DNA of 64,000 nucleotides, taken from assembly GCA_900073065.1 (NCBI GenBank), contig FJOG01000033.1:40449-104448 (forward strand), written 5' to 3'. How positions within the stretch are numbered: the stretch's first letter is position 1; each line of letters opens with the position of its first letter. Shown in pieces: positions 33,095 to 44,409 of this stretch. Source of the stretch: Phialocephala subalpina (lineage: Eukaryota; Ascomycota; Leotiomycetes; Helotiales; Mollisiaceae). Made by a program: the position numbers and the translations under genes. Under the pieces are notes generated by a model. That model saw nothing but the letters and a program-made list of their open reading frames with translations, was not told the origin of the DNA and did no database searches.

Positions 33095-33895
33095 GGAGGA
33101 TACTATCTTTGCCTTAAATGATAGGATCCTTTTTGAATACTTGTTAAAGCTAGAAAAAAGGGGGTGTCACGTGAAGTTACTAGTCTTCAAATAGACGTCG
33201 AGGAATTTCTCGAGCCGAGCTCAACCATGTTCTTCTCTTATCAACATCTTTGTATGAACATCAGTCCACGTCACTTCATCGGCCATCCTCATCCGAAATA
33301 TACACTACAGCGCTGCATTCCACCACACGAAGCAAATCAAGCACGGCTGTTAAGCGCAACGGACACAACGACGCGTTGCTCCACAGGTCGCTGCATTCAC
33401 GGATCTTGCTTCGCCCTGACCCTTCGACGTCTCATTCATGGATATCCGGCATAAGCAGCTGCTCTAGTATTATCCGAGTAGGTTTCCGTAGAGAATCATG
33501 CTCAAGGCGTCCTTTTAGGATCTTTTTCATGTCGAATTCAATATTGTTCTTTTCCGCGTCAATATGGGTCAATTGGAGTGCGTTGCCGGGTATCAGCCTG
33601 TAACGCCTTGCTATCATCTCGTGTTCATATACCCTCTCTTATACCTCATCATCATAGTTTGGATGCAAGCGCTCATCGCGGCTCACGATAGGAACGGTGA
33701 GGGAATGTTACTATTGGAAAGTTATTCTTCCATATTGCTCTGCACGTTGGTACATCAGATGATAGCTACGGACATATATCTACCCTGCAAGCCTCAACCA
33801 ACATCCCCTGACGATCTTTCATCTCTGCGCGACTTCACTCCTATTTCCTCATCCGAAGTTCGTACCATACTCGATTTCTAATATCATTGTCCGCA
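33095..33895. other. Unassigned, one short protein-like minus frame
   Basis: ATG near 33615 on the minus strand opens a 60-codon frame (ARRYRLIPGNALQLTHIDAE) ending at 33432. It looks protein-like but matches nothing I know; it may be a gene fragment. No other content is recognised. Confidence 0.3.
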
Positions 33896-35217
33896 ATGAG
33901 GTTTCTTCTTCCGTTCCTAGTCCTTTCGGTCGAGACAAGTTTGGTCTTGGCTTCGCCCTACGAAAGGAATGGCATAATTTATGATGGCAGACCAGAGCCA
34001 CGAAAAGCACGACATGAGGTTCGAGATGTTGAAGCTGAAGCTTCAGTACTGAATGTTGTGGCGAGTATGTTGATGAGCCGGCGCCGACCCCGCATGTTCA
34101 TTGACCGATTTTAGGTTGTGCGAACTCATACAACTTGTTCACTACTGGGACCGGCCCACTTCCGACAGGCAAACCGTAAGCCAATAGACCTCCTCTCTCT
34201 CTCTCTCTCTGGGTACAATTCTGACAGCGTGCTAGAGATCCAAACTTCGACTACTTGTCGTTCTGCTGCGCCTTCAACCAACCTACCAAGACGATCACGT
34301 CCACCAGCTTCTATCCTACGACACTCACAGTCACAGGAACGACATCTACCATCACTTCGGTCACGACGTCAACTTCAGTGATTGCGGGGTAAGAAACTCA
34401 GCCATTAGGGGGCATTTCACATTTGCTAATTGCATAGCAGTCAAGGCACATCGACAGCAACATGTCCAATACCCGCTCCATCGATGATCTGCGGACAAGG
34501 TGGATGGGGATATGCGACGAACAATATTTATTCTGGCTCTAATATCGACGCGGTAGCTTGCCATGAGCTGTGTTTGGGAAATGCTGCGTGCCAAAGTTTC
34601 CAAGTCGAGACGAACAGCAGCACCACCACCCCAACCTGCAATCTCTACAAAGTCGACCCATCTGGAAATAACACCATCGCTTCTCCATCTTCGCCATTTG
34701 CTTTCTTCGCTCGAGACTGCCCCGATCATGTTCCGGTGAGTGATGCTGAGAAATTGATAACGTATGACTGACGGAAACCCAGGCCGCTTGCACAGGTGGA
34801 GTTGCAGTTGCCCCTCCCGTAGTGACAATCGTACCCCCTCCAACGGCGACCAGTTCTGTCGTAATCATCCCACCACCATCAATCTCCACGATAATCATCA
34901 CCCCAACCCGCATCCCTGCTTCCTCTCTTGCCGAACGTGCTGAAGCTTGGATTACCCCACCATGGTTCTTGCAGCCCTTCGGAACCGCGACATTGAGTGA
35001 AATATGTTCCTGCATATATACTCATAACATTCCTGCTACCACTGTTGTGGGTGTTCTACCAAAGGCCACTCCTGTCTACGTTTCGGTCAGTCGATTTCAA
35101 TGACCCATATTCTGTGGGGACAATGCTTACAGTGATAGCTTGGAAAAACAGTTACAGCATTTGTGACCGTTGTAGTGACGGTTGGAGGAGGCCAACCCGT
35201 GACGAGCATAGCATAGA
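33896..35217 (+). CDS. Secreted Cys- and Ser/Thr-rich protein with PAN-like segment
   Basis: Six exons: 33896-34064, 34115-34175, 34236-34388, 34441-34735, 34783-35085 and about 35152-35217, roughly 348 aa. Introns have donors GTATGT, GTAAGC, GTAAGA, GTGAGT and GTCAGT. The last acceptor is either 35151 or 35157; both keep frame. A signal peptide is clear (MRFLLPFLVLSVETSLVLAS). Then come a propeptide-like charged stretch, NSYNLFTTGTGPLP, a Thr/Ser-rich linker, and GWGYATNNIYSGSNI..ACHELCLGNAACQSFQ..CNLYKV, which has the Cys spacing of PAN/apple-like modules. A Pro/Thr-rich C-terminal half ends in a hydrophobic stretch (FVTVVVTVGGG). Probably cell-wall or secreted. No enzymatic motif seen. Intact, unlike its HET neighbour. 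Confidence 0.75.
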
Positions 35218-35390
35218 AGTGTGCAATGGAGAACGTTATTTGTAAATTGTCCCAGCCTTTGCTAGACACTCTCCGTCTGGAGATATTCGCCTTTTCATAC
35301 TTAGTAAGCTTGTAAGCATTTCTCGAAAAGTGACAACTGACGAGATTGTAAGAGTAGGGGCCACCACCCGTGGCCCACTTAAGCGAGAAC

Positions 35391-36347
35391 NNNNNNNNNN
35401 NNNNNNNNNNNNNNNNNNNNNNNNNNNNNNNNNNNNNNNNNNNNNNNNNNNNNNNNNNNNNNNNNNNNNNNNNNNNNNNNNNNNNNNNNNNNNNNNNNNN
35501 NNNNNNNNNNNNNNNNNNNNNNNNNNNNNNNNNNNNNNNNNNNNNNNNNNNNNNNNNNNNNNNNNNNNNNNNNNNNNNNNNNNNNNNNNNNNNNNNNNNN
35601 NNNNNNNNNNNNNNNNNNNNNNNNNNNNNNNNNNNNNNNNNNNNNNNNNNNNNNNNNNNNNNNNNNNNNNNNNNNNNNNNNNNNNNNNNNNNNNNNNNNN
35701 NNNNNNNNNNNNNNNNNNNNNNNNNNNNNNNNNNNNNNNNNNNNNNNNNNNNNNNNNNNNNNNNNNNNNNNNNNNNNNNNNNNNNNNNNNNNNNNNNNNN
35801 NNNNNNNNNNNNNNNNNNNNNNNNNNNNNNNNNNNNNNNNNNNNNNNNNNNNNNNNNNNNNNNNNNNNNNNNNNNNNNNNNNNNNNNNNNNNNNNNNNNN
35901 NNNNNNNNNNNNNNNNNNNNNNNNNNNNNNNNNNNNNNNNNNNNNNNNNNNNNNNNNNNNNNNNNNNNNNNNNNNNNNNNNNNNNNNNNNNNNNNNNNNN
36001 NNNNNNNNNNNNNNNNNNNNNNNNNNNNNNNNNNNNNNNNNNNNNNNNNNNNNNNNNNNNNNNNNNNNNNNNNNNNNNNNNNNNNNNNNNNNNNNNNNNN
36101 NNNNNNNNNNNNNNNNNNNNNNNNNNNNNNNNNNNNNNNNNNNNNNNNNNNNNNNNNNNNNNNNNNNNNNNNNNNNNNNNNNNNNNNNNNNNNNNNNNNN
36201 NNNNNNNNNNNNNNNNNNNNNNNNNNNNNNNNNNNNNNNNNNNNNNNNNNNNNNNNNNNNNNNNNNNNNNNNNNNNNNNNNNNNNNNNNNNNNNNNNNNN
36301 NNNNNNNNNNNNNNNNNNNNNNNNNNNNNNNNNNNNNNNNNNNNNNN
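35391..36347. other. Assembly gap (957 N)
   Basis: Run of undetermined bases inside the transposon. The length may be an estimate. Open frames spanning it are meaningless. Confidence 1.
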
Positions 36348-36348
36348 C

Positions 36349-36409
36349 TTGCCGTAGAATGCGTCGAACTGTGGTCCGAGAGAGGGAGGTCTCCTTAACA
36401 ATCTGCCGC
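36349..36409 (-). pseudogene. Transposase N-terminal helix-turn-helix fragment
   Basis: The peptide RQIVKETSLSRTTVRRILRQ resembles the N-terminal DNA-binding helix-turn-helix of Tc1/mariner-type transposases. A TAG precedes it in frame, and the remainder falls in the gap, so integrity cannot be judged. Confidence 0.55.
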
Positions 36410-36687
36410 TAAGATTTTCTTTAACGTCCTAAATTGCGTATCATTATGCGGACAAGAGTAGGCCATTCTCCCTTCTCTTTTTGGGGAGGAGAACTAAAGA
36501 TAAGATCGTTCTTTATTGCGAATTGTAAGCCAAAAGGATTAATAGTTGTTATGATAATTAATGATAAAAAGAGTGTGTAGAAATTTAACGCGTCGACGCG
36601 TCTCGCTTAGGTGGGCCGTGCGTGGTGGCCCCTACTCTTACATACCATGGACAGCTGCGTGTCCTTGTTTTTCGGGGACCTTTATCT

Positions 36688-37528
36688 CTACTCCTTCATG
36701 CTTTCACTTCTAGTGATCTGACCCCACTCTGGATGGAAGTACGCAAAGCCCTTGATCGAGTAATTGCCGGGGTCCAGGTTAATAATCAAGCAGATCTGGG
36801 ACAGTGAAGTCCAATGCACGAGATCGAGGTGTTCCCACCAACGCTCAACTTCATCCCACAATTCTTCCCATAGCTCATTGTCTTGCTCCCATCGGACACG
36901 CTCAAGTTTATCCCACAATTGTTCCCATAGTTGTTCGTCTTGCTCCATGAAGACATCATCCTCTATCTGCCTCTCCCTCCTGCTCCATCTCCGTATTTCA
37001 TGCCACTTCTGTCTTGCAACCCCGTACGCGTACTTCAAAACGCGCGATACGACTTCTTTCACAGCCTGACATACTAGAACGAACAGGAACCCGAAGACGA
37101 GTACAACAACTAGCCTTCCCAATAGTCGGAGGAATGGACCTAGGGTTGTGAGGTGCTTGAGGAGATTAGTGGTCGCGAGATATAGATTCGTGGTGGCGCA
37201 GTGGAACAGAACGGCGGCGGTGAAGAAGAGCTTCTTCCTGGCATGATCTGGTTGTAGGACTCGTAGTATCGACGGTATTTGATCTGTTCCTAGGAGGTGA
37301 GGATGGACCTTAAAGGATTTGAAGTAGAGTACACGCGGGGTTGAGATCGTTTGATAACCCCGCTCTCGGAGGTGATGTCGATAGCTTCACTTTTCCATGA
37401 CGATAACCAACGGAGAGACTAACGCAATCGCCTATGAACAAGACCAAACTACGGCTTGTTCCGCGCCTGTGCAAAGGTTCAAGTTCTGTTTTGATCTTGC
37501 TTTCATGATGCCGTCCATTTCTTGTCAT
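36688..37528 (-). CDS. Membrane protein with Trp-rich tandem repeats, uncharacterised
   Basis: Model of two exons: 37528-37391 and 37308-36688, with an 82-bp intron whose donor (GTGAAG) is weak; 252 aa. Hydrophobic segments at KKLFFTAAVLFHCATTNLYL and RLVVVLVFGFLFVLVCQAV suggest two spans. After them a 19-residue unit occurs twice in tandem (EQDEQLWEQLWDKLERVRW, EQDNELWEELWDEVERWWE). The underlying 57-bp DNA repeat is at about 36842-36892 and 36899-36946. The repeats would form acidic amphipathic helices rich in Trp. An alternative without the intron starts further upstream in frame but lacks an ATG. The gene begins 45 bp from a transposon end and may be damaged. No family recognised. Confidence 0.4.
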
Positions 37529-37962
37529 CTTGTCTGAATTTCGTTGGAGCCACTCAAGGTTTGGTTTTCGATTAGACCGTTGTCCTTACGAAGTCTTATT
37601 GTTGAATCTGCTATCTTTGGTCATAGATTAAATTTAAAAAACGCGATTAAAGAGATCTCATGGCTATGATGTGACAACTTATGCTTCACAAGCGAAAGCA
37701 GCTCGAGGCCGAATAGCACAGGCACCACATTACACTTGGCTAAAATCCGACAGGGACAAATTAAAGAAAAAACATATACAGCAACAGTCACACGTATATT
37801 CTCAGAGACTCTCAGTAATCGTCGGCGGTGGAAGTTGGTGAGGAGTCACCTGGTTCAGAACACAATTTTCCACGATTAAAATGACTCCCCCGTACCTACC
37901 AGCTTCACAATCCGCCCTGCGAGATATCTCCAGCATCTACCCCAACCACCGCAACGACAGCA

Positions 37963-38512
37963 ATGACTACCTCCGATATGGAAATACCCCAACCTTCAAT
38001 CTCAGAAGTACTTCCCCGACTATTCATTGGAAACAAGCGAAGTCTTCTAAATATGCCCCAATGATTCGAGGTAAGAACCTCAAAGCAGCTATCTCTTTGA
38101 CAAGAGCGAGTCACCTTAAATGGAGCCAACCTTTTTTCAAGGAATTAGTTACACGCCGTATATGGATCGAATGCGCCGACTCCTCTACTCAAGATCTGCT
38201 TCAATATATGGCTCGGTGTTGCGATTTTATCGAAGATAATTGGATCAATCTGTGTACTGCGAATGGAGCAGTTCTTGTCCATTGTCAAGAAGGCATTTCA
38301 CGATCTACTACCATTGTAGCCGCTTATGTGATGCACAAGCAACGCCGCAGTCGACGATGTTCTGGAAGACCTGAAGCTGAAAAGAAGTCAGGTTTAACCC
38401 AACAAGAGTTTTAAGAAACAGCTTCAAATATGGGAAGAGGTCGAATATCAAATATGGAAGGCGAAGGCGAAGGCGAGCACGGAGAAACACGAAGACCAAA
38501 GGCTGCTTGTCA
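37963..38512 (+). pseudogene. Dual-specificity protein phosphatase, frameshifted
   Basis: ATG 37963 opens a frame with ISEVLPRLFIGNKRSLLNMPQ, the typical start of a dual-specificity phosphatase, then TGA. The core continues in a second frame: NLKAAISLT, RRIWIECADSSTQDLLQYMA and the catalytic loop VHCQEGISRSTTIVAAYVM. The signature HCx5R is intact, with the Cys codon at 38283-38285. After KQRR the frame shifts again to VDDVLEDLKLKRSQV, then TAA, then PNKSFKKQLQIWEEVE, the expected C-terminal helix of the fold. So there are two indels and one nonsense codon. Assembly errors could explain one but hardly all three. DSP domains dephosphorylate Tyr and Ser/Thr residues of signalling proteins. Confidence 0.75.
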
Positions 38513-39125
38513 GGAGTTTCTAGATGACAGAAATTTAAGATTGAAAGAGAAAAGGGGTCTTTCGCAGGGTTGAGATCACCTCGCCAAAGAACCTCAAATT
38601 TGGGGACATTCATCGGAACCTGGAATTGACAAGAGAAAAGCTTGCTTCAGAACATAATCCATTCAATCCAATTTTCAGACGATCCACCCCAATCAATCTT
38701 GAACAAACATGTTCGTGATGCCATCGAGAAAGACCTCCGTCTGCAATGAATCCATCGCACGTGACACCGGCTTGGCATTCTTGCATCATTTTGGAGCTGC
38801 TATTTGATTTGATTTTCTCTCAGTCAATAAACAACTAGTTGAGGCTGAATGTTAAGGGCGGCTTCAAGGCAGCAATTCTGATAAGCTCCTTCTCGAATTG
38901 GGAAAATTGGCAGTGTCACGTGGCACGCAGTTTCAGTTGCCGCACGCGCCCAAGCTCCTTCCCAATACAATATCTCTTGTTCCTTTAAGACTTATCAATC
39001 CCACCCAGTACTCTCCCATGCACATACCCAACTCCGGAGAGAGAAGACTCGAATAATCGATTACACCGCCGGTCGCAGACAGTCTTCAACATATATCGAT
39101 CGACATCAATCTTAGGACCGCCACC
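38513..39125. other. No gene recognised
   Basis: Upstream region of the SET-MYND gene; CT-rich towards 39010. Nothing recognisable. Confidence 0.5.
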
Positions 39126-40821
39126 ATGAGCGAGCCAGATATCAACAACACTATCAAGATCCACAGTACAAGTGCCGGTTATGGGCTCGCAGCTGCCACA
39201 CTTATCCCATCAGGAGCAGTTATCCTCAAGATATCGAATCCCCTCCTCATTCTTCTCGAGAAAGCACACTTGGCCAGCACGTGCTCATGGTGCTTCATCA
39301 AACCCGAACAGCCCGCGACCTTGAAGAGCTGTGCCAGATGCAAAGTCGTCGGATACTGTTCTACTGATTGTCAGACAGATGATTGGCTGGCTGTCCACAG
39401 CAAAGAATGTAAAGTTTTGAAGGCCATGCCTGCTATTCCGCCAACAGCGACCAGGGGACTGATACAGCTGTCTTTGCGCAATCGATCTGGGGACAGTCAA
39501 GAGTTGGTAACACATGGGAAGAGCCTGAGTCCAAGTAGACTTGAAGACCTTTCTTTGCAGGCCGTGGTTGCAGCTAAATATTCTCGGAGACGGAAGGAGT
39601 GGCTTCCAACGGGGTTGAGAGTCCTCTGCCAGGTACCGACCGGCCTTATTCTGGCTTATTTCGTATTCAGTCCTCAATAGTCAGGTTCTTCACTGACATG
39701 GGATTTAGATGGAGACAAACGCTTTCCGGGTAACACTTCCGGATGATGCACCAATTGGACTCTGCTTCGACCCTATCATGGCTCTCGCCAATCACTCTTG
39801 CTCACCCAACGCGGTTGTCGTGTTTGACGGCCGTACTGCATCGTTCCGAGCATTGAGAGAGCTCAAGGAAGGAGAAGAGATCTTCATTTCCTACATCGAT
39901 CCTATATCAACTCGAGACAAGCGCAGGCAAGAGCTGCAGCAACGATACTTCTTCGAATGCAAATGCGAAAAGTGCACCAAAGACGAGAACGCCTACGAAA
40001 CATACCTTCGAGCCCGAGAAGAATACTCAGCACCTCGAAGAATGGCTGTGCTCTGTGATCCACTTGCCAACAAAACCACAGCAGAAATCTGCCTTCACAG
40101 ATACGCACAAGAAACGAGAATACCCAACATGCTTCAATGCATCAACGATGCCCAAGGTTATCTCGACCAGCACCTTGAAACCACAAATGATCTGCCTCCA
40201 TCCGCACGTCTAGATTTCCTCATGAACCTCTGTTCTGGGCCTTCCTCTGGGATTAACGCAATATCACCCTACCCCGCAGTATTACACAGCCTCTACCTCA
40301 CGTTCATCGACATGGAATCCTGGATACCGGCCTTGATATGTCTCCTGTCTATCGCGCTTGATTCAGATCCATTCACCTATCCTTCACCTCATCATCCTGT
40401 TCGTATCGTGCGTCTTTTTACTCTCGCAAAATTGATAACTCAGATCGCGGGTCTTACATCCAATCAATTCACGCTTGCGTTGACAGGCCTATCCAGAGAG
40501 GCGGCAGGAGCAATAGAAGATCCTTTATGTGAGCTTCAATACTTTGGGTCGTTTCAGGTGTTGATTGGAATTGTCGCGGAAGAAATGGGGCAAGCTTTTG
40601 GGGAAGGAAGTAGGTTTGCGAAGGAGGTAGTAAAGGAGTTTGCACTGGCGAAGAATTCGGAGGAGATGAAGCAAAGGAAGCTTGGTGATGCGCCAGTCCA
40701 GTTGGGAAGGTGGATGATGGATAGAGAGGACGAGGAAGGCAGAAAGGAGGCGGAGAAAATGGTGAGGGGATTGAGGCGTTTGGCGGATTGTGTTGAGCAT
40801 GTTGTTGGTGTGCCGCTTTAG
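39126..40821 (+). CDS. SET and MYND domain protein (SMYD-like)
   Basis: Exons 39126-39632 and 39709-40821 give 539 aa, with a 76-bp intron (CAG|GTACCG .. GGGATTTAG). The split-SET start is IHSTSAGYGLAAATLIPSGA. The MYND zinc finger at about residues 54-97 has CSWCFIKPEQ, CARCKVVGYCSTDCQ and the final HSKEC. The SET core NHSCSPNAVVVFDG is near residue 196, followed by GEEIFISYID and a Cys-rich post-SET FECKCEKC near 250. The C-terminal half is helical, as in SMYD proteins. SMYD proteins methylate lysines on histones or other proteins; the target here is unknown. ACCGCCACCATGAG is a strong start context. Confidence 0.88.
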
Positions 40822-41014
40822 GGCGCGCACTGTCAATGACCTAGTACGGAAAGGTTATGAGACGAAAAGCTTGTATAATTAGTAGCAGCATCGTCTGTAT
40901 GGAGTATAGCTACAAAAGGCGCGTTGGCGTATCCATATTACACACCCTGATAGCCAATAATCAAGGTTTCGATTGTGGTTATCCAATCAGATCAACCCTT
41001 CATTGTCCAGCGCC

Positions 41015-43698
41015 TCATTGTACACTCATCTCTCTCTCCAGCGTCTGTCTGACAAGTTGCTCCCGGTCGGTGAGTGATGCCTGCTTTCCAATAAGAACAC
41101 TTTCATTCTCTGCTGTGATGTTCTGTGTCTTCTTCGGAATACAAGTATGCTAGCAACGGGTTAGAGTAGGTCGTTGTCATGACGGAATCAACTCACCTGG
41201 TCCGACTGATCTGCATTCTTCCATCTCCTACCGCATCTCTCGCACTTGAGAAGAGATGATCCAGATGCGGGCGTTGCAGAGCGAGTTAACTTGCAAGTGT
41301 TCTCCTCCATGTGGATTTTAATACCAGTGAAAGTCTTGAACAGCTTTCCGCAAGCCCCGCACTTGAATGCTTCGGGAACTTCATCTGATGGGCCTTTCTC
41401 ACATTGCTGGCTGTGCTCTTGGTGCTAGAGACTGTTAGCGAAGTTGTCACCTCGAAAGATTGGAAAATACGGACGTCGTCTAGAGCCTGTAGAGTGCGAA
41501 ATTTCTTTCCGCAGCCACCGCACTTGAAGAATTTTGGGAGGTTCTCGGGATCGAAGACTTCGTTGACTTGGGTGGGTGGTAAGGTGTTTTCTCTTTCGGC
41601 ACGAGAAAACGCAGACATGGATGAGAAGTCTGAAGTACTAAGCGTGCTTGGAATAATAGACTTGCTCATGCCTGAGTCAGCGTTGGGATTGTTCTCCTTG
41701 TCTGGGTCATCTACCTGTCCATCGTATGATTCGATAGATCTCATAGGCCTGTTACTGCTCTGGTCTTTTCTTGGTCGCAGGGAGCGTTTCTCTCCCTGGC
41801 CATGTCCATTGACCTTCCCGCTGTCCACGAGACCATTGGCAAAGACTGGGTTTGGAGGACCCATTGTGTCGCTCCTGCGATTCCGTATAGATCGTCTGTC
41901 GACTTTGCCGGATGGTGTGATCCATCGACCGTAATCGTCTCTCTTCCGACCGGTTGCTGCTTCAAGATGTGAAACCTCTAGGAGTTCGTTCCTACTCTCG
42001 GTTCGGAAGATTGTACCGTTGCGGAGTGGCATCATATTCGGAGGCATCATCGAAGCATTGATCTCTACAACAACTTTCGATGCGGCAATTACCTGAGAAC
42101 GACGAGTAGTAGAGTTGGCCTGAGGCGTGGATGGATCTGGTGCGCTTGAATCAGCAAGCTGGTGTTTATGTTGGCTGTCCAAAGCCCCGCTTCCGGTTCG
42201 ATGATTGAGAATTGGCGAAGAGGAATCGATCATAATAGGTTGCTGCTTGGGAGTCTGATAATGAGCTTGCTTGCTTTTGAGAGTCGTAATCTGAGAGGTT
42301 GAAGGAAAGCTAGCAAAAAAGACCTTTCTCCGCTTCGCAGAAGTTCCATCAAGATCTTCATCTTCCTGCACCTGTTCCCCTTGGTCTTTATGTTTACATT
42401 TATCCGACACAGTCCTATGCAGCTCTAGCACATCTAAAGGAACGGGGGAGGGTGTAGCTATTGATTGCTGTGTGGCGTGAAGAGACTGAATTTGAGATTT
42501 CAGATCCTGCAGTTCCGTCCTCAAAGCACCAATCTCATCGGTCTTTCGAGTAGAAAGTGACTGCTGAACGTCTTCAAGGGATGAAAGTTGAGATCTGGCC
42601 TTTTTCAATTCTTGCAACAAGGATTCAACCTCGCCCGTCTTTTGAGTGACCATTGATCGTTGTATATCTTCGAGGGAGCGGATATGGGAATTTGTTTCCT
42701 TCAACTCTGCTTTCATGATATCTACGTCGTCTGTCTTTCGACTAATTCGCTGAACATCATCAGTCAGCACATCGAGGTTCTTGCTATGACTTTCGAGGTC
42801 TCCTCGAGAAACAATGCCACCGTTTCGATTAACCTTCTGCCGCAGTTCGTCCAATTCGTTGCGAAGGCTCGCAATATCGTCTTGAGGGTCGTGTGCAGGT
42901 AGCCGTGCAATAGATGCAAGCTCTGCGCGCACGTCGGTCATAAACTCTCTGAAAATCTTCATATCTCCCTCAATACGACCCAATGTTCCCGACAGCCGAT
43001 CGATATCTTCTTGTTGCTTGTGAATGGCATTCTCGGCCCAAGTCTTGAATTTGGCCACATCGAATGCTGGCGTGGAAGCTAATGACCCCTGTGTAGATTT
43101 CTGAGAGATCTTCGTAGGTGCAACTGACAAGGCTGGCGTCCTAGGTCGAGGAGAGGGCATGGGAGACAGCTTTGTATTAGTGCCTGATCGTCGTAGACCA
43201 CTAGGAACTTGCTTGCTGGTAAGGGGAATCGACTTGAGGATAGATATCTTTGCCTTTTGTCCAGACGCTTCCGAGAGAAGAGACATTTCGAGGAATCGCA
43301 GTATTAGTTGATTCCTGGAAAACAACATCAGCAGCTGCATTCGAAACTCGAGGGCTTATGCTTGGAGAGCGAGCAAACCCACTTTTTGAGGAGATGACCG
43401 TCTGGTGCTTTCTCGCAACGAAGCCCGAGAATAGCATTGCACTTCTCGCATGCCATATCTTGTAGGAGACTTTCTTGCATGTCAGCATACGGTCCCTTTT
43501 CTCCACCGGTGTCTCGTACCTGTCTGTTATTTGGGATTCACGTGCGGCTTCGTAGATATCTCCTGTGGCTTCCATTCCATCGGTAGATAAAGGTTGGTAC
43601 ACGGGGCTATAATATGTATTTCCGATTCCATACCAGGAGTTCCTGAACCGGCCTACTTCGGAATTGCAGCTCTTGCAATAGCTCGTGACAACCTCCAT
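41015..43698 (-). CDS. Mis18/Yippee-domain protein with coiled coil and C-terminal fingers
   Basis: Five exons: 43698-43520, 43469-43383, 43314-41475, 41424-41197 and 41149-41015, total 822 aa. All phases agree. Introns have donors GTACGA, GTGGGT, GTCCGT and GTGAGT; the first has branch site CTGAC. The N-terminal zinc-binding pattern is Mis18/Yippee-like: CKSC at 8-11, then CEKCNAILGLRCEKAPDGHL at 67-86, then KNQLILRF. A Ser/Pro linker precedes a coiled coil at roughly 190-400. The C-terminus carries three related CxxC fingers (FKCGGCGKKFRTLQALDDHQ, FKCGACGKLFKTFTGIKIHM, LKCERCGRRWKNADQSDQHT). Mis18 proteins help deposit CENP-A at centromeres. The C-terminal fingers are not part of the Mis18 family as I know it, so the function could differ. 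Confidence 0.75.
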
Positions 43699-44409
43699 GT
43701 TGGGCAAGCCAGGGGTCAACAGACAAGAAGTTGCTGAAGAGCCCCGTAAAATGCGCTTTTCGTCCAAAGATATCCCGATGAACGTAATGTCTAGGTATCA
43801 GACGATATGCAGAGCCTATAGTCTTTGCGCAGACGACTTCCTTGTTTGTGTTCCCCTCGGCGCGTCGACGTGAATTTTCGCGTCGAGTTCTCAGTCTGTA
43901 GTCCTGGAGAGTATAGAAGGGTCAATGGGCAGCTAAATGCATTGGAAGAATTTCTGATAATACGAGGTACATAGATGTAGTTGAGTTAGTACAGAATGGT
44001 GATGCATGGTTGTCAACTTCATGTTCATCTGGTGTTCTTGGTCCTCCAGAGGTTGTCAGCCTTGTAGCGCTAGTGGCACGCCTCGCGATATCGAGTAAAA
44101 GCGGCATACGGTGTTTGAAGGAATTGGAAAAGAGAGTAATGCAATGTCCCAGAACTCAAGGGTCTTTATGGTGAAGTTCTAGAAGTGTTTGCCAAGGGTG
44201 TAGAGTTTCATTTATTCAATAATAAAGACTTGACTCGACTTAAAGCCTTTCCCCAGCTTCTAATGTTCCCTTCTACTTAGGACTTCGGGATGCCGCTTTT
44301 CCTTGACAACGCGAGACGCTAGCCAGCCTCGCCTGCCGCAGGGATTATTCCGAGAAAATCTCAACTCAACTCCAGCCTCACCACTTCACTCTCCCACTCC
44401 AGATTTTGA
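43699..44409. other. No gene recognised
   Basis: Divergent upstream region of the Mis18-domain and Rex1-like genes. No clear motif seen. Confidence 0.5.

Larger units (their letters stand above)
35347..36642. mobile_element. Tc1/mariner-like DNA transposon, copy 1 (contains gap)
   Basis: Terminal inverted repeats 35347-35388 and 36601-36642 (42 bp, four mismatches) begin TGTAAGAGTAGGGGCCACCA. Just inside the gap's right edge, 36348-36410 on the minus strand encodes RQIVKETSLSRTTVRRILRQ, a helix-turn-helix of the kind found at the N-terminus of Tc1/mariner transposases. Most of the body is unresolved (N run). The ends fit insertion at TGTACA with a duplicated TA, leaving TG-TA[element]TA-CA; the same ends occur in copy 2 at 60144. 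A palindrome ACGCGTCGACGCGT lies just inside the right repeat (36588-36601). Visible interior is not strongly AT-biased. Confidence 0.8.

Noticed and set aside
35330..36412. Long open frames of about 340-360 codons on both strands
   Set aside because: They consist almost entirely of undetermined bases from the 957-bp gap.
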